Both the position numbers and the translations under genes were made by a program. Shown here one piece after another: positions 16,874 through 26,661 of a DNA stretch of 64,000 bases (positions are counted from its first letter, which is position 1; each line of letters begins with the position of its first letter). Location of the stretch: contig NZ_AKKE01000171.1 in assembly GCF_000281975.1 (NCBI RefSeq), positions 30,885 through 94,884 on the forward strand, in the 5' to 3' direction. This DNA is from Novosphingobium sp. AP12. Lineage in GTDB: Bacteria > Pseudomonadota > Alphaproteobacteria > Sphingomonadales > Sphingomonadaceae. Below the pieces are notes generated by a model. That model searched no databases and was not told the DNA's origin. It saw only the letters and a list, made by a program, of their open reading frames with translations.

Positions 16874-17314
16874 ATGACCACGCCGCGACCCCGCTCCGCC
16901 CGCCGTCCCAACGCCCAGTACCGCTGGACCCGGGACAAGGCGCTCGCCTTCCTGCATGCGCTTGCTCGCGGGGCCACGGTTGCCGAAGCCGCGCGGGGGG
17001 TGGGGATGAGCCGGCAGTCGGCCTATTACCTGCGCGCGCGGCTGGGTGAGGGCTTCGCGGAAGTCTGGGACGAGGGGCGGGCGCTTGGTGCGCAAGTTGA
17101 CACCCGGGTGCCCGCGCAAGTTGACACATCCCGTGCGCAAGTTGACGCCTCCGGTGCCCAAGTTGACACTTTGGGCCGCAAGTTGACACCCGGACGGGTT
17201 CATACGCCGCAAGTTGACACCGTTTTGCCCCAGGACCGTGTAAACGGTGTAAACCCGGTGTCGCCTTGCGCCTGTTCCCCTTTGCCCACAGTTCGGCTAT
17301 CCGCGCCCGCATGA
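16874..17314 (+). CDS. Small helix-turn-helix protein with a repeat-derived C-terminus
   Basis: 146 residues. Residues ~17-60 are basic and contain a plausible helix-turn-helix (GATVAEAARGVGMSRQSAYY). From residue ~73 the protein is made by a DNA repeat array and reads AQVDT over and over, followed by a low-complexity tail, so this half is probably not folded. The fifth DNA repeat is out of frame with the others, which argues that the repeats are not kept for protein function. The stop overlaps the argS start (ATGA). There is no good ribosome site. Function unknown; possibly a DNA-binding regulator. Confidence 0.6.
   Translation: MTTPRPRSARRPNAQYRWTRDKALAFLHALARGATVAEAARGVGMSRQSAYYLRARLGEGFAEVWDEGRALGAQVDTRVPAQVDTSRAQVDASGAQVDTLGRKLTPGRVHTPQVDTVLPQDRVNGVNPVSPCACSPLPTVRLSAPA
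17093..17220 (+). repeat. Six CAAGTTGACAC direct repeats
   Basis: Copies start at 17093, 17117, 17138 (CAAGTTGACGC), 17159, 17179 and 17210. The steps are 24, 21, 21, 20 and 31 bases, so most are close to two helical turns and lie on one face of the DNA. Each copy contains TTGACA or TTGACG. The array ends about 90 bases before the argS start and is followed by two GTGTAAAC copies at 17238 and 17247. Confidence 0.85.
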
Positions 17315-19056
17315 GCAAGACGCAGACCCTTTACGCCGCCTTCACCGGGCACCTCCACGCCGCGCTCGATGCGCTGGAAGCAGCAGGCACGCTGCCGGCG
17401 GGCCTGAAGCGAGGGGCGATCACGGTGGAGCCGCCGCGCGATACCGCGCACGGCGACCTGTCGACCAACGCGGCGATGGTGCTGGCCAAGCCCGCCGGCC
17501 TGAAGCCCCGCGACCTTGCCGAGGCGCTGGTCGCCGAACTGTCGAAGCTCGATTCGGTGACCTCGGCCGAGATCGCCGGACCCGGATTCATCAACCTGCG
17601 CCTGTCGCCCGCCGCGTGGCTCGCCGAACTGCGCACTATCGCCGACCTCGGCGCCGACTACGGGCGCTCGGTCATGGGCGGCGGCACCACCGTGAACATC
17701 GAATATGTCTCGGCCAACCCGACCGGGCCGATGCACATGGGCCACTGCCGCGGCGCCGTGGTGGGCGACGCGCTGGCCAGCCTGCTGGAGTTCGCGGGCC
17801 ACAAGGTCATCCGCGAATACTACGTCAACGACGCCGGCGGGCAGGTACAGGTGCTCGCCCGCTCGGCGCACCTGCGCTACCGCGAGGCGCTCGGCGAGGA
17901 CGTCGGCGCGATCCCCGAGGGGCTGTACCCGGGCGACTACCTCGTGCCCGTCGGCCAGAGCCTCGCCGCCGAGTTCGGCGACCGGTACGCCGCCGCGCCC
18001 GAATCGGAATGGCTGGCGCTGTTCCAGAAGAAGGCCGTCGCCGCGATGCTGGTGATGATCCGCGAGGATCTCGCGCTGCTGGGCATCCACCACGACCTGT
18101 TCAGTTCCGAAGCCGAACTCCAGGCCTCGGGCAAGCCCGACGAGGCGGAAGCCTGGCTGCGCGCGCGTGACCTCGTCTACGACGGTGTGCTCGAGGCGCC
18201 CAAAGGCAAGACGCTCGACGACTGGGAAGCGGTGGAACTGCCGCTGTTCCGCTCGACCCGGTTCGGCGACGACCAGGATCGCCCGATCAAGAAGTCGGAC
18301 GGCACCTGGACCTATTTCGGCGCCGACCTCGCCTACCACTTCCAGAAGGCCCGGAACGCCGATGCCCTCGTCGACATCTGGGGCGCGGACCACGCAGGCA
18401 CCGTCAAGCGCATCAAGGCCGCCGTCGCCGCGATGACCGGTGCGGATGGCGACGCCACCCCGTTCGAGATCAAGCTCGTCCAGATGGTGCAGCTGCTGCG
18501 CAACGGCGAGCCGGTGAAGATGTCCAAGCGCTCGGGCAACTTCGTGACGCTTGCCGAGGTCGTCACCGAAGTGGGCAAGGACGTGGTGCGTTTCACCATG
18601 CTGACCCGCAAGCCCGAGGCGCAGATGGACTTCGACTTCGCCAAGGTGGTCGAAGCCTCGAAGGACAACCCGGTGTTCTACGTCCAGTACGCCAATGCCC
18701 GCGTCCACTCGACGCTGCGCAAGGGCGCGGAAGCAGGCTTCGCGCCGTCCGGCGACAACGTCGAACTGCTCGGCGAGGAGGAACTGGAGCTGGTGAAGCT
18801 GGCCGCGCAGTTCCCGCGCATCGTCGAAGCCGCCGCCTCCGCACGCGAAGCGCACCGCATCGCCTTCTTCCTCGGCGACCTGGCGGCAGCGTTCCATGGC
18901 TACTGGAACCTGGGTAACGACCGGGTGGACAAGCGCTTTATTAACGTGGCTGATGGTAAGCTTACGGAAGCGCGGCTTTTCCTGGCCGCGCAGATCGGGC
19001 AACTTGTCCGTAACGGGCTGGCCTTGCTCGGTGTCGAGGCGGTGGAGGAAATGTAG
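17311..19056 (+). CDS. argS: Arginyl-tRNA synthetase
   Basis: 581 residues, the usual length. Class I aminoacyl-tRNA synthetase with the signature HMGH at 142-145 (SANPTGPMHMGHCRG) and KMSK at 403-406. It has the Arg-specific N-terminal additive domain and the C-terminal DALR anticodon-binding domain. The ATG at 17311 overlaps the stop of the helix-turn-helix gene. The SPOR gene begins 4 bases after its stop. Confidence 0.97.
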   Translation: MSKTQTLYAAFTGHLHAALDALEAAGTLPAGLKRGAITVEPPRDTAHGDLSTNAAMVLAKPAGLKPRDLAEALVAELSKLDSVTSAEIAGPGFINLRLSPAAWLAELRTIADLGADYGRSVMGGGTTVNIEYVSANPTGPMHMGHCRGAVVGDALASLLEFAGHKVIREYYVNDAGGQVQVLARSAHLRYREALGEDVGAIPEGLYPGDYLVPVGQSLAAEFGDRYAAAPESEWLALFQKKAVAAMLVMIREDLALLGIHHDLFSSEAELQASGKPDEAEAWLRARDLVYDGVLEAPKGKTLDDWEAVELPLFRSTRFGDDQDRPIKKSDGTWTYFGADLAYHFQKARNADALVDIWGADHAGTVKRIKAAVAAMTGADGDATPFEIKLVQMVQLLRNGEPVKMSKRSGNFVTLAEVVTEVGKDVVRFTMLTRKPEAQMDFDFAKVVEASKDNPVFYVQYANARVHSTLRKGAEAGFAPSGDNVELLGEEELELVKLAAQFPRIVEAAASAREAHRIAFFLGDLAAAFHGYWNLGNDRVDKRFINVADGKLTEARLFLAAQIGQLVRNGLALLGVEAVEEM

Positions 19057-19059
19057 GTT

Positions 19060-19869
19060 ATGGCGGGCGCTGACGAAGGTTACTTCCCCCGGCCGGCGAA
19101 GAAGAACCCCGTCTTCGGCGACGGGTCTCCGACGACGCCGTACTTCGAGCCGCATGGCGAGGCCGGCGTTGCGCCGCCTTTCCAGACCGGTTTTGAGGAG
19201 CCGGGCAGGCTCGACATGGGCGAAGAGGAGGTCCGCCTCCCCTGGCTCGAAGGCGACGACGAGGAGCTTGAGGACGAGAAGCCCGGCATGGGCCAGGGCC
19301 TGCTGCTGGCGGGTCTCGGCGTGGTCGCGCTCGCCCTGATCGCGGCGGCCGTTTTCTGGGTCATCAATAGCCGGCCCGAACAGGTGCTGGTCGCCGATGG
19401 CGGCGTGATCGCCGCGCCCAAGGAGCCCTACAAGGTCAAGCCCGAGAACCCGGGCGGCGAAGTCGTCGCCGGCACCGGGGACACCAGTTTCGCCGTCGCC
19501 GAGGGCCAGTCGCGCGCCCCGCAGATCGACGGCAGCGCCAAGACGCCGGGACCGGGCTTCGAAACGATGGCACCGCCGTCCGCCAGGCCCGAAGCCAAGC
19601 CCTCCGCCGCGGCGCTTGCCGCTGCGCCGGTCGGCGGCGTCGGTGTGCAGGTCGGCGCCTATGCCTCGCGCGAGCAGGCGGAGGCGGGCTGGGTCACGCT
19701 CAAATCGCAGTATGAACCGCTCGGCAGCGTCAGCCACCGCATCGTCCAGGGCCAGGCCGACATCGGTACCGTCTACCGCCTCCAGGCCGTCCCCGGCGAC
19801 GCCGCCGCCGCGCGTTCGCTGTGCTCGGGCATGAAGGCGGCGGGCATGAGCTGCCAGGTCAAGAACTGA
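19060..19869 (+). CDS. SPOR-domain membrane protein
   Basis: 269 residues. An acidic cytoplasmic N-terminus (1-78) precedes one membrane helix (about 80-102, LLLAGLGVVALALIAAAVFWV), a Pro/Ala-rich periplasmic linker and a C-terminal SPOR domain (about 193-268; VQVGAYASREQAEAGW and YRLQAVPGDAAAARSLC). SPOR domains bind denuded septal peptidoglycan, so a cell-division or septal role is likely. It starts 4 bases after argS and is certainly co-transcribed with it, a pairing frequent in alphaproteobacteria. Confidence 0.9.
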   Translation: MAGADEGYFPRPAKKNPVFGDGSPTTPYFEPHGEAGVAPPFQTGFEEPGRLDMGEEEVRLPWLEGDDEELEDEKPGMGQGLLLAGLGVVALALIAAAVFWVINSRPEQVLVADGGVIAAPKEPYKVKPENPGGEVVAGTGDTSFAVAEGQSRAPQIDGSAKTPGPGFETMAPPSARPEAKPSAAALAAAPVGGVGVQVGAYASREQAEAGWVTLKSQYEPLGSVSHRIVQGQADIGTVYRLQAVPGDAAAARSLCSGMKAAGMSCQVKN

Positions 19870-20021
19870 GGCGCCGAATCGATACGTCGTCCCTGGCTCC
19901 ACCGGGGATCGCCGGCGAGGCCGAGCCACCTCGCGTCTGAACAGGGCGCGGTAGGCGCCCACGGCGAGCTATCGCCTCGACAGGGCCCCCGTCCGCGCGT
20001 TCGCGGGGACGAGGTGAGGCC

Positions 20022-21203
20022 TCAGGCCGTCAGTATCCGATCAAGCGCCAGCCGGAACTTCTGCATGTCCTCGCCCGAACCCACGGTGATCCGGGACATC
20101 GCCGGCAGCGCGGTCCACGAGCGGCCGATCTGTACGCCCTGCGCGAGGAACGCCGCCGTCATCTCCTTCGGAGTGGCGGTCTTCCATTCGACCATGAACA
20201 TGTTGGCGCGGCTGCCGCGCACCGTTTTCAGCCCGCGCCGGGTAAGGTGGGCGATGGTCTCGTCACGGACGGAAACCATCTGCGCGCGCCGCGCCGAAAT
20301 CTGGTCGGCGAGCGGTAGCGAGGCGGTGGCACAGGCGACGGCGGTCATCGGCAGCATCTCGGTCACCAGCGGGCCGTCGTAGCGCATCATCCGCTCGTGC
20401 AGCGCCTTCGCCGCGAAGGTCAGACCGAGACGCATGCCGGCCATGCCGAACAGTTTCGAGAAGGTGCGCATGACGATCACGTCGTCGCGGGTCGCCGCCA
20501 GCTTCGCGGCGCTGGGCGCGCCGGCGAAGTGGATGTACGCCTCGTCGACGAGGATCACCGCGTCCTTCGGCTTGTTTTCGGCCAACCAGGCGATGTCCCC
20601 GACCGGCGTCAGCGTACCCGTGGGGTTGTTGGGCGAGCAGACGTAGTAGAGCCCCGCGCTGGGATCGGCGGTGAGCATGGCGCGCACGTCGTGGCTGTTG
20701 TCTGGCGTGAGCGGGACTTTCGACACTTTCGCGCCGAGCCATTCTCCGGTCATCCAGATCGGCTCGAAGGTCGGGTCCGCCGTTACGATGCCGCGCGTGG
20801 GCGAGGCGAAGCTCACTGCGCTGCGGCAGAGCGGGTCGCTCGATCCCGGCCAGGCGAGGATGCGGTCGGCGGGAATGCCCTCGACCGCGGCGACAGCGGC
20901 GAACAGCTTTGCGCGGTCGGCGTCGGGTTCATAGCGGTTACTCTGTGCGATCGCCCGCATCGCCGCGTCGGCCCCGACGGGGAAGGGGCCTGTCCAGCAC
21001 TCGTTCGATTCGAGACGGACCATGCCCGGCACCGGGCGTGGTGCCTGCGCGATGGCGGGCGCTGCCTGCGCTACCGCGATGCCGCCGCCGAGCAGCGCTG
21101 CGATCCGCCCGAAATCGCGCCTGTTGTAGCCGCGCGAAACGAGTTCCTCCCCGGCCTCATCCGCTACCAGACGATCTTCGATGCGCGTTTGCTGCCGATC
21201 CAT
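20022..21203 (-). CDS. PLP-dependent aminotransferase (histidinol-phosphate type) with Tat leader
   Basis: 393 residues. Fold-type I aminotransferase of the HisC group: SPNNPTG at 190-196, VDEAYIHF with Asp220, Schiff-base Lys250 in RTFSK, and MRLGLTF after it. Before the enzyme there is a twin-arginine leader (NRRDFGRIAALLGG, Arg28-Arg29) with a hydrophobic stretch ending AAPAIAQA, so it should be exported folded with PLP bound. A periplasmic aminotransferase is unusual, and the true hisC is normally cytoplasmic. The ATG at 21203 is preferred; an upstream start adds non-conserved residues. The substrate is unknown. Confidence 0.85.
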   Translation of the reverse strand: MDRQQTRIEDRLVADEAGEELVSRGYNRRDFGRIAALLGGGIAVAQAAPAIAQAPRPVPGMVRLESNECWTGPFPVGADAAMRAIAQSNRYEPDADRAKLFAAVAAVEGIPADRILAWPGSSDPLCRSAVSFASPTRGIVTADPTFEPIWMTGEWLGAKVSKVPLTPDNSHDVRAMLTADPSAGLYYVCSPNNPTGTLTPVGDIAWLAENKPKDAVILVDEAYIHFAGAPSAAKLAATRDDVIVMRTFSKLFGMAGMRLGLTFAAKALHERMMRYDGPLVTEMLPMTAVACATASLPLADQISARRAQMVSVRDETIAHLTRRGLKTVRGSRANMFMVEWKTATPKEMTAAFLAQGVQIGRSWTALPAMSRITVGSGEDMQKFRLALDRILTA

Positions 21204-21372
21204 GCCGATGTCCCCTGCTACGACGAAAAGCGACGCCCATGCTTCGCCCCGTTTGGCTCGACGCATGCCCTCCCGGCGTGAAAGAGCGAGATGTCGCGCC
21301 CTTCCCTGTTCGCGGCCATAATGCACCAGCAATCGCGCCGGGCAAGGGGGTGTCGGGGTAAGCGAATGCCTC

Positions 21373-22911
21373 TCAGAGTGCGCGGGGCAGCACGTTGAAG
21401 ATCCGTATCCCGCCGGCCCGTTCTATCGCTGCCCGCACATCGGGGCGGGCGAGCAGGCTCGCATCGGCGGCGAGGTCCGGGCTGGGCGGTATGTTAGCGG
21501 GCCAGTCTTCATATGTGCTCAGGTCGCGGAGCGCGTCGCCGCGCTCCTCGGGATTGTCGAGACGCGCGATGATGGACGCGGCCGCGCCGTCGAGGTCGCC
21601 CATGCACAGTTGTATCGCCACCAGGTTGCTGGGCTCGTCTTGCCGGTGCGCCAGAGCGTATGCGAAATCCTGCGCGGCGATGTCCGCCTTGCCCGTCCGC
21701 TTTGCCGCGCAGCCATGTATGCGGCGATAGACCATCTTGCCGTAAGGACTCGACCCCGCACCCAGCGCCGTTTCCTGACCGGCGAGCGTATCGAGCGCGT
21801 CCTGCGGCTTGCCGAGCCGAAGCTGCAGGGAGGCGAGGTTGAGCAACTGGCTTACGTTGAAATTCCCATGTTCGCCGACCTTCATCCCCGATTTCAGCGC
21901 CGCCACTGCGTCGTCGTAGCGGCCCAGGTGCGCATAAGTGGAGGCCAGTTCGTCCCACCACCAGTTGAGCTTGGCCGCTCGGTCCGTGAACATCGGAGCG
22001 AGCGATCCTTCCGGCGCCGCCGACAGCAGTAACGCCAGCGCCTTGTCCGGCTCGTTTATCGCGCGGTGGGCCTCGGCCTGGGCGATGACCAGCGCGAGCA
22101 GGCTCGGCCTTTCCGCACTCAACCGTTCGAGGTGCGCGATCTCGCGGCGTGTCGCGGCCCGCATGTCGTAGTCCGGGGGGACCGCGAAGCGCAGCGCCGG
22201 GTCGAGGCTGGCGGTGATGAGGGCCACATGGCTGCTCAGGCGGTCGACCTGTGCCTGTGCGCCGGCACGGTCGCCGGAGATCGCAAGCCGCCGCGCGTTG
22301 TCGAGGAACATGTATTCGAAGCCGGGATCGTAGCGGGCTGCAACGAAAGCCGGGTCGCTGACGAAGGCCAGGAGGCGGTCGCGGGCGGCGGCGCCAGACG
22401 GCATCCCCTTGAGGCGGCGGTTCAGCGCGTGGAGCCACGTCACCTCGAGGCGGCTCAGCGCGCCCGGTATGCCACGTTGCAGCTTTTCGAGCGTGGAGAC
22501 TGCGTCGGCAGGGTTGGCGGAGTAGATTTCGATGCGCAGGCGCGCGATCCAGAATTCCGCCGGGGCGGCCGGCAGCGTGGTGGCAGCGCGAATATGCAGC
22601 AGCGCCTCGTCAAAACGGCTGGTCTGCGCTTCGCACAGGCTCGCCATGAAGAGCGCGGAACTCCGGGTCCGATCGGGAAGGGATGGAAACTCGCGGCCCG
22701 TGATAATGGGGGAAAGGTTGCCGAGTACACTGGCGCAATCGCCACGACGAAACGCCTGCTGGGCCTGAGCCAGTGCCGTGTTCAGGATTGCGCCTGGATC
22801 TGCCCGCACGGCCCCTCCCGAAGGCGATGCGATCACCGCGAGTTGGGCCATGATCAATTGCGCAAGCAACAGCCTGCGTCCCCCGGACTTCCGGCCCGTT
22901 CCCGTCTTCAT
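21373..22911 (-). CDS. Secreted TPR-like helical-repeat protein
   Basis: 512 residues. The basic N-terminus GRKSGGRRLLLAQLIMAQLAVIAS looks like a signal peptide or anchor. The rest is Ala/Leu-rich with recurring helical pairs in TPR style (ALAQAQQAFRRGDCASVLGNL, ASTYAHLGRYDDAVAALKSG, LNLASLQLRLGKPQDALDTL). No catalytic motif is visible. It probably acts as a scaffold in the envelope. The ATG at 22911 begins the signal-like segment. I do not recognise a specific family. It lies between the exported aminotransferase and gyrB, with gaps of 117-170 bases on each side. Confidence 0.7.
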   Translation of the reverse strand: MKTGTGRKSGGRRLLLAQLIMAQLAVIASPSGGAVRADPGAILNTALAQAQQAFRRGDCASVLGNLSPIITGREFPSLPDRTRSSALFMASLCEAQTSRFDEALLHIRAATTLPAAPAEFWIARLRIEIYSANPADAVSTLEKLQRGIPGALSRLEVTWLHALNRRLKGMPSGAAARDRLLAFVSDPAFVAARYDPGFEYMFLDNARRLAISGDRAGAQAQVDRLSSHVALITASLDPALRFAVPPDYDMRAATRREIAHLERLSAERPSLLALVIAQAEAHRAINEPDKALALLLSAAPEGSLAPMFTDRAAKLNWWWDELASTYAHLGRYDDAVAALKSGMKVGEHGNFNVSQLLNLASLQLRLGKPQDALDTLAGQETALGAGSSPYGKMVYRRIHGCAAKRTGKADIAAQDFAYALAHRQDEPSNLVAIQLCMGDLDGAAASIIARLDNPEERGDALRDLSTYEDWPANIPPSPDLAADASLLARPDVRAAIERAGGIRIFNVLPRAL

Positions 22912-23027
22912 TATTGCCCCTTGCCTTCGCGCATCCGAACAGATGGAGGCGCGCGAGGGCAAGGTAGCGAAGCAAATCGCCGTCGTCAGCAAGGAGCCGA
23001 TTAAATCTCGGTCAGAGATGAAGTGCC

Positions 23028-25583
<2,556 letters not shown>

Positions 25584-26051
25584 GTCGAGCATATAGGGTT
25601 TGCGGCCCCGTAACCCAAGCGAAACCGGCGCGGGGGCGGGGGTTTTCCACAAGGGTGGCGAGGTAGGGCCGGCCGGTGCGAGGTGGATCCTGCACCGCGG
25701 CGCGGATGGCCGGCAGTTTGCATCCAAATTATATTCGATCCGGATCAATTTACCGCGTCGGGAGCGCCGGTCGTCCCGAACGGGCAGGTGAGCGAGGAGC
25801 CCCCCAGCGGGTCGGGCTTTCGAAGGTCAGATTCGAAAACAGATGCGAGTGTCCGTCCTTTGTCAGTTCATCAAGCCCACCTCTGGGGTATCAAAGCCGC
25901 CCAGGAGGGTATCCCCATCTCTTGCAACCCCTATCGCAATCCCCAGTCCCGCGCGGCGTGGGAAGCGGGTCACCGCAAGGATATCTTCGCAGAACGGATG
26001 AACCGTCCTAGCTTTGGCTTGGAATGACGTGGGAAGACCCTTGCGCCAAAC
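25584..26051. other. gyrB upstream region without a recognisable gene
   Basis: Short ORFs exist on both strands but none has a ribosome site, family pattern or consistent codon usage. It presumably holds the gyrB promoter and leader. I see no riboswitch or operator that I can name. Confidence 0.4.
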
Positions 26052-26079
26052 GCAAAAGGGCGGCCTCGCGGCCGCCCTT
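26052..26079 (-). terminator. Terminator for the small-peptide transcript (minus strand)
   Basis: Perfect 10-bp stem AAGGGCGGCC / GGCCGCCCTT with a 4-base loop. On the minus strand it ends in TTTTGCG. It lies about 55 bases after the stop of the 26-residue peptide, so that small gene has its own transcript end. Confidence 0.8.
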
Positions 26080-26132
26080 CTCGTGGGTGTCGGTTCGCCC
26101 CTGTTTGACAGGCCCCTGTCGGAGCCCTGAAA

Positions 26133-26213
26133 TCAGGCCAGCGTGAGCGCGAACGCGAGGGCGCTGGCGCCCAAGGCTGCGGCAAAACCGAACGTCCGGT
26201 GGACGAGGGTCAT
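26133..26213 (-). CDS. 26-residue hydrophobic peptide, copy 1
   Basis: ATG read from 26213, with AGGAG at 26220-26224 giving a 6-base spacing. The product begins MTLVHRTFGF and ends LAFALTLA: two basic residues, then one hydrophobic Ala/Leu/Phe helix long enough to touch or span a membrane. The leader just upstream can fold into an imperfect hairpin (26244-26279), and a strong terminator follows. A second ORF 240 bases away matches it at about 14 of 26 positions once one base is restored. I do not recognise the family. A toxin-like peptide, a membrane microprotein or a leader peptide are all possible. Confidence 0.6.
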   Translation of the reverse strand: MTLVHRTFGFAAALGASALAFALTLA

Positions 26214-26371
26214 AATATGCTCCTGCAAGATTGTTTTGTTTTATCGCAGGCACGGCTCGCTTCGTCGCTCGTGCTGCGATTTGCCAGATAGGGCGGCGCG
26301 AAATTTATGCAAATTCGAAAGTAACAATGTTGCTTGCGTGTTTTGCAACTCCTCGGCGATATCTGGCTGCT

Positions 26372-26451
26372 TCAGGCGAGGGTGGCGGCAAACGCCATCG
26401 CGAAAGCGCTGAGCTCGGCCGTGAAACCGAAGGATTTTCGATAAAGCTCAT
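26372..26451 (-). pseudogene. 26-residue peptide, copy 2, frame broken by one missing base
   Basis: ATG read from 26451 behind AAAGGAG (7-base spacing). Codons 1-5 read MSFIE, then the frame is lost at a four-A run (26435-26438 on the plus strand as TTTT). With five A the product would be exactly 26 residues, beginning MSFIEKSFGF and ending MAFAATLA, the same length as copy 1. So this is a decayed copy, a phase-variable homopolymer or a base-calling error. As written, translation from this ATG continues in another frame without family similarity. Confidence 0.6.
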
Positions 26452-26661
26452 GACGGGTCTCCTTTTGATGGGAGGCCCAAAGCGCTGGGCAAAACGGCAC
26501 TCCCTCTACGATGGTTAAGCCAACCTTGCTTAGTAATTTAAGTAATATCTCATGAAACATTAAAACCAAGCTAGCTTAGCTATCAGAAAACCGCCTACCG
26601 GAACTGCCCGATGAGCCCCTCCGGGCTGGACAGAAAACGCGCGCGCGACTAGTGGCCCGCC
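26452..26661. promoter_or_regulatory. AT-rich promoter region between peptide copy 2 and guaA
   Basis: Markedly more AT-rich than the surroundings. Two near-identical 14-mers, CCAACCTTGCTTAG (26520-26533) and CCAAGCTAGCTTAG (26566-26579), match at 12 positions and are 46 bases apart; the second contains the perfect palindrome AAGCTAGCTT. They may be sites for a regulator of guaA or of the peptide genes. No known consensus is recognised. Confidence 0.4.

Noticed and set aside
17093..17220. CAAGTTGACAC array as a CRISPR
   Set aside because: Units are 11 bases, spacers are about 10 bases and the array lies inside a coding frame; no cas gene is present.
17093..17220. TTGACA hexamers of the array as a series of promoters
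   Set aside because: No -10 hexamer at 16-18 bases from any of them; repetition explains the hexamers better.
17200..19962. 920-codon open frame opposite argS and the SPOR gene
   Set aside because: Antisense artefact of high GC. Composition is typical of a shadow frame and argS motifs are intact on the other strand.
20022..21203. Biosynthetic hisC
   Set aside because: The twin-arginine leader and absence of other his genes make a histidine-pathway role doubtful, so no symbol is given.
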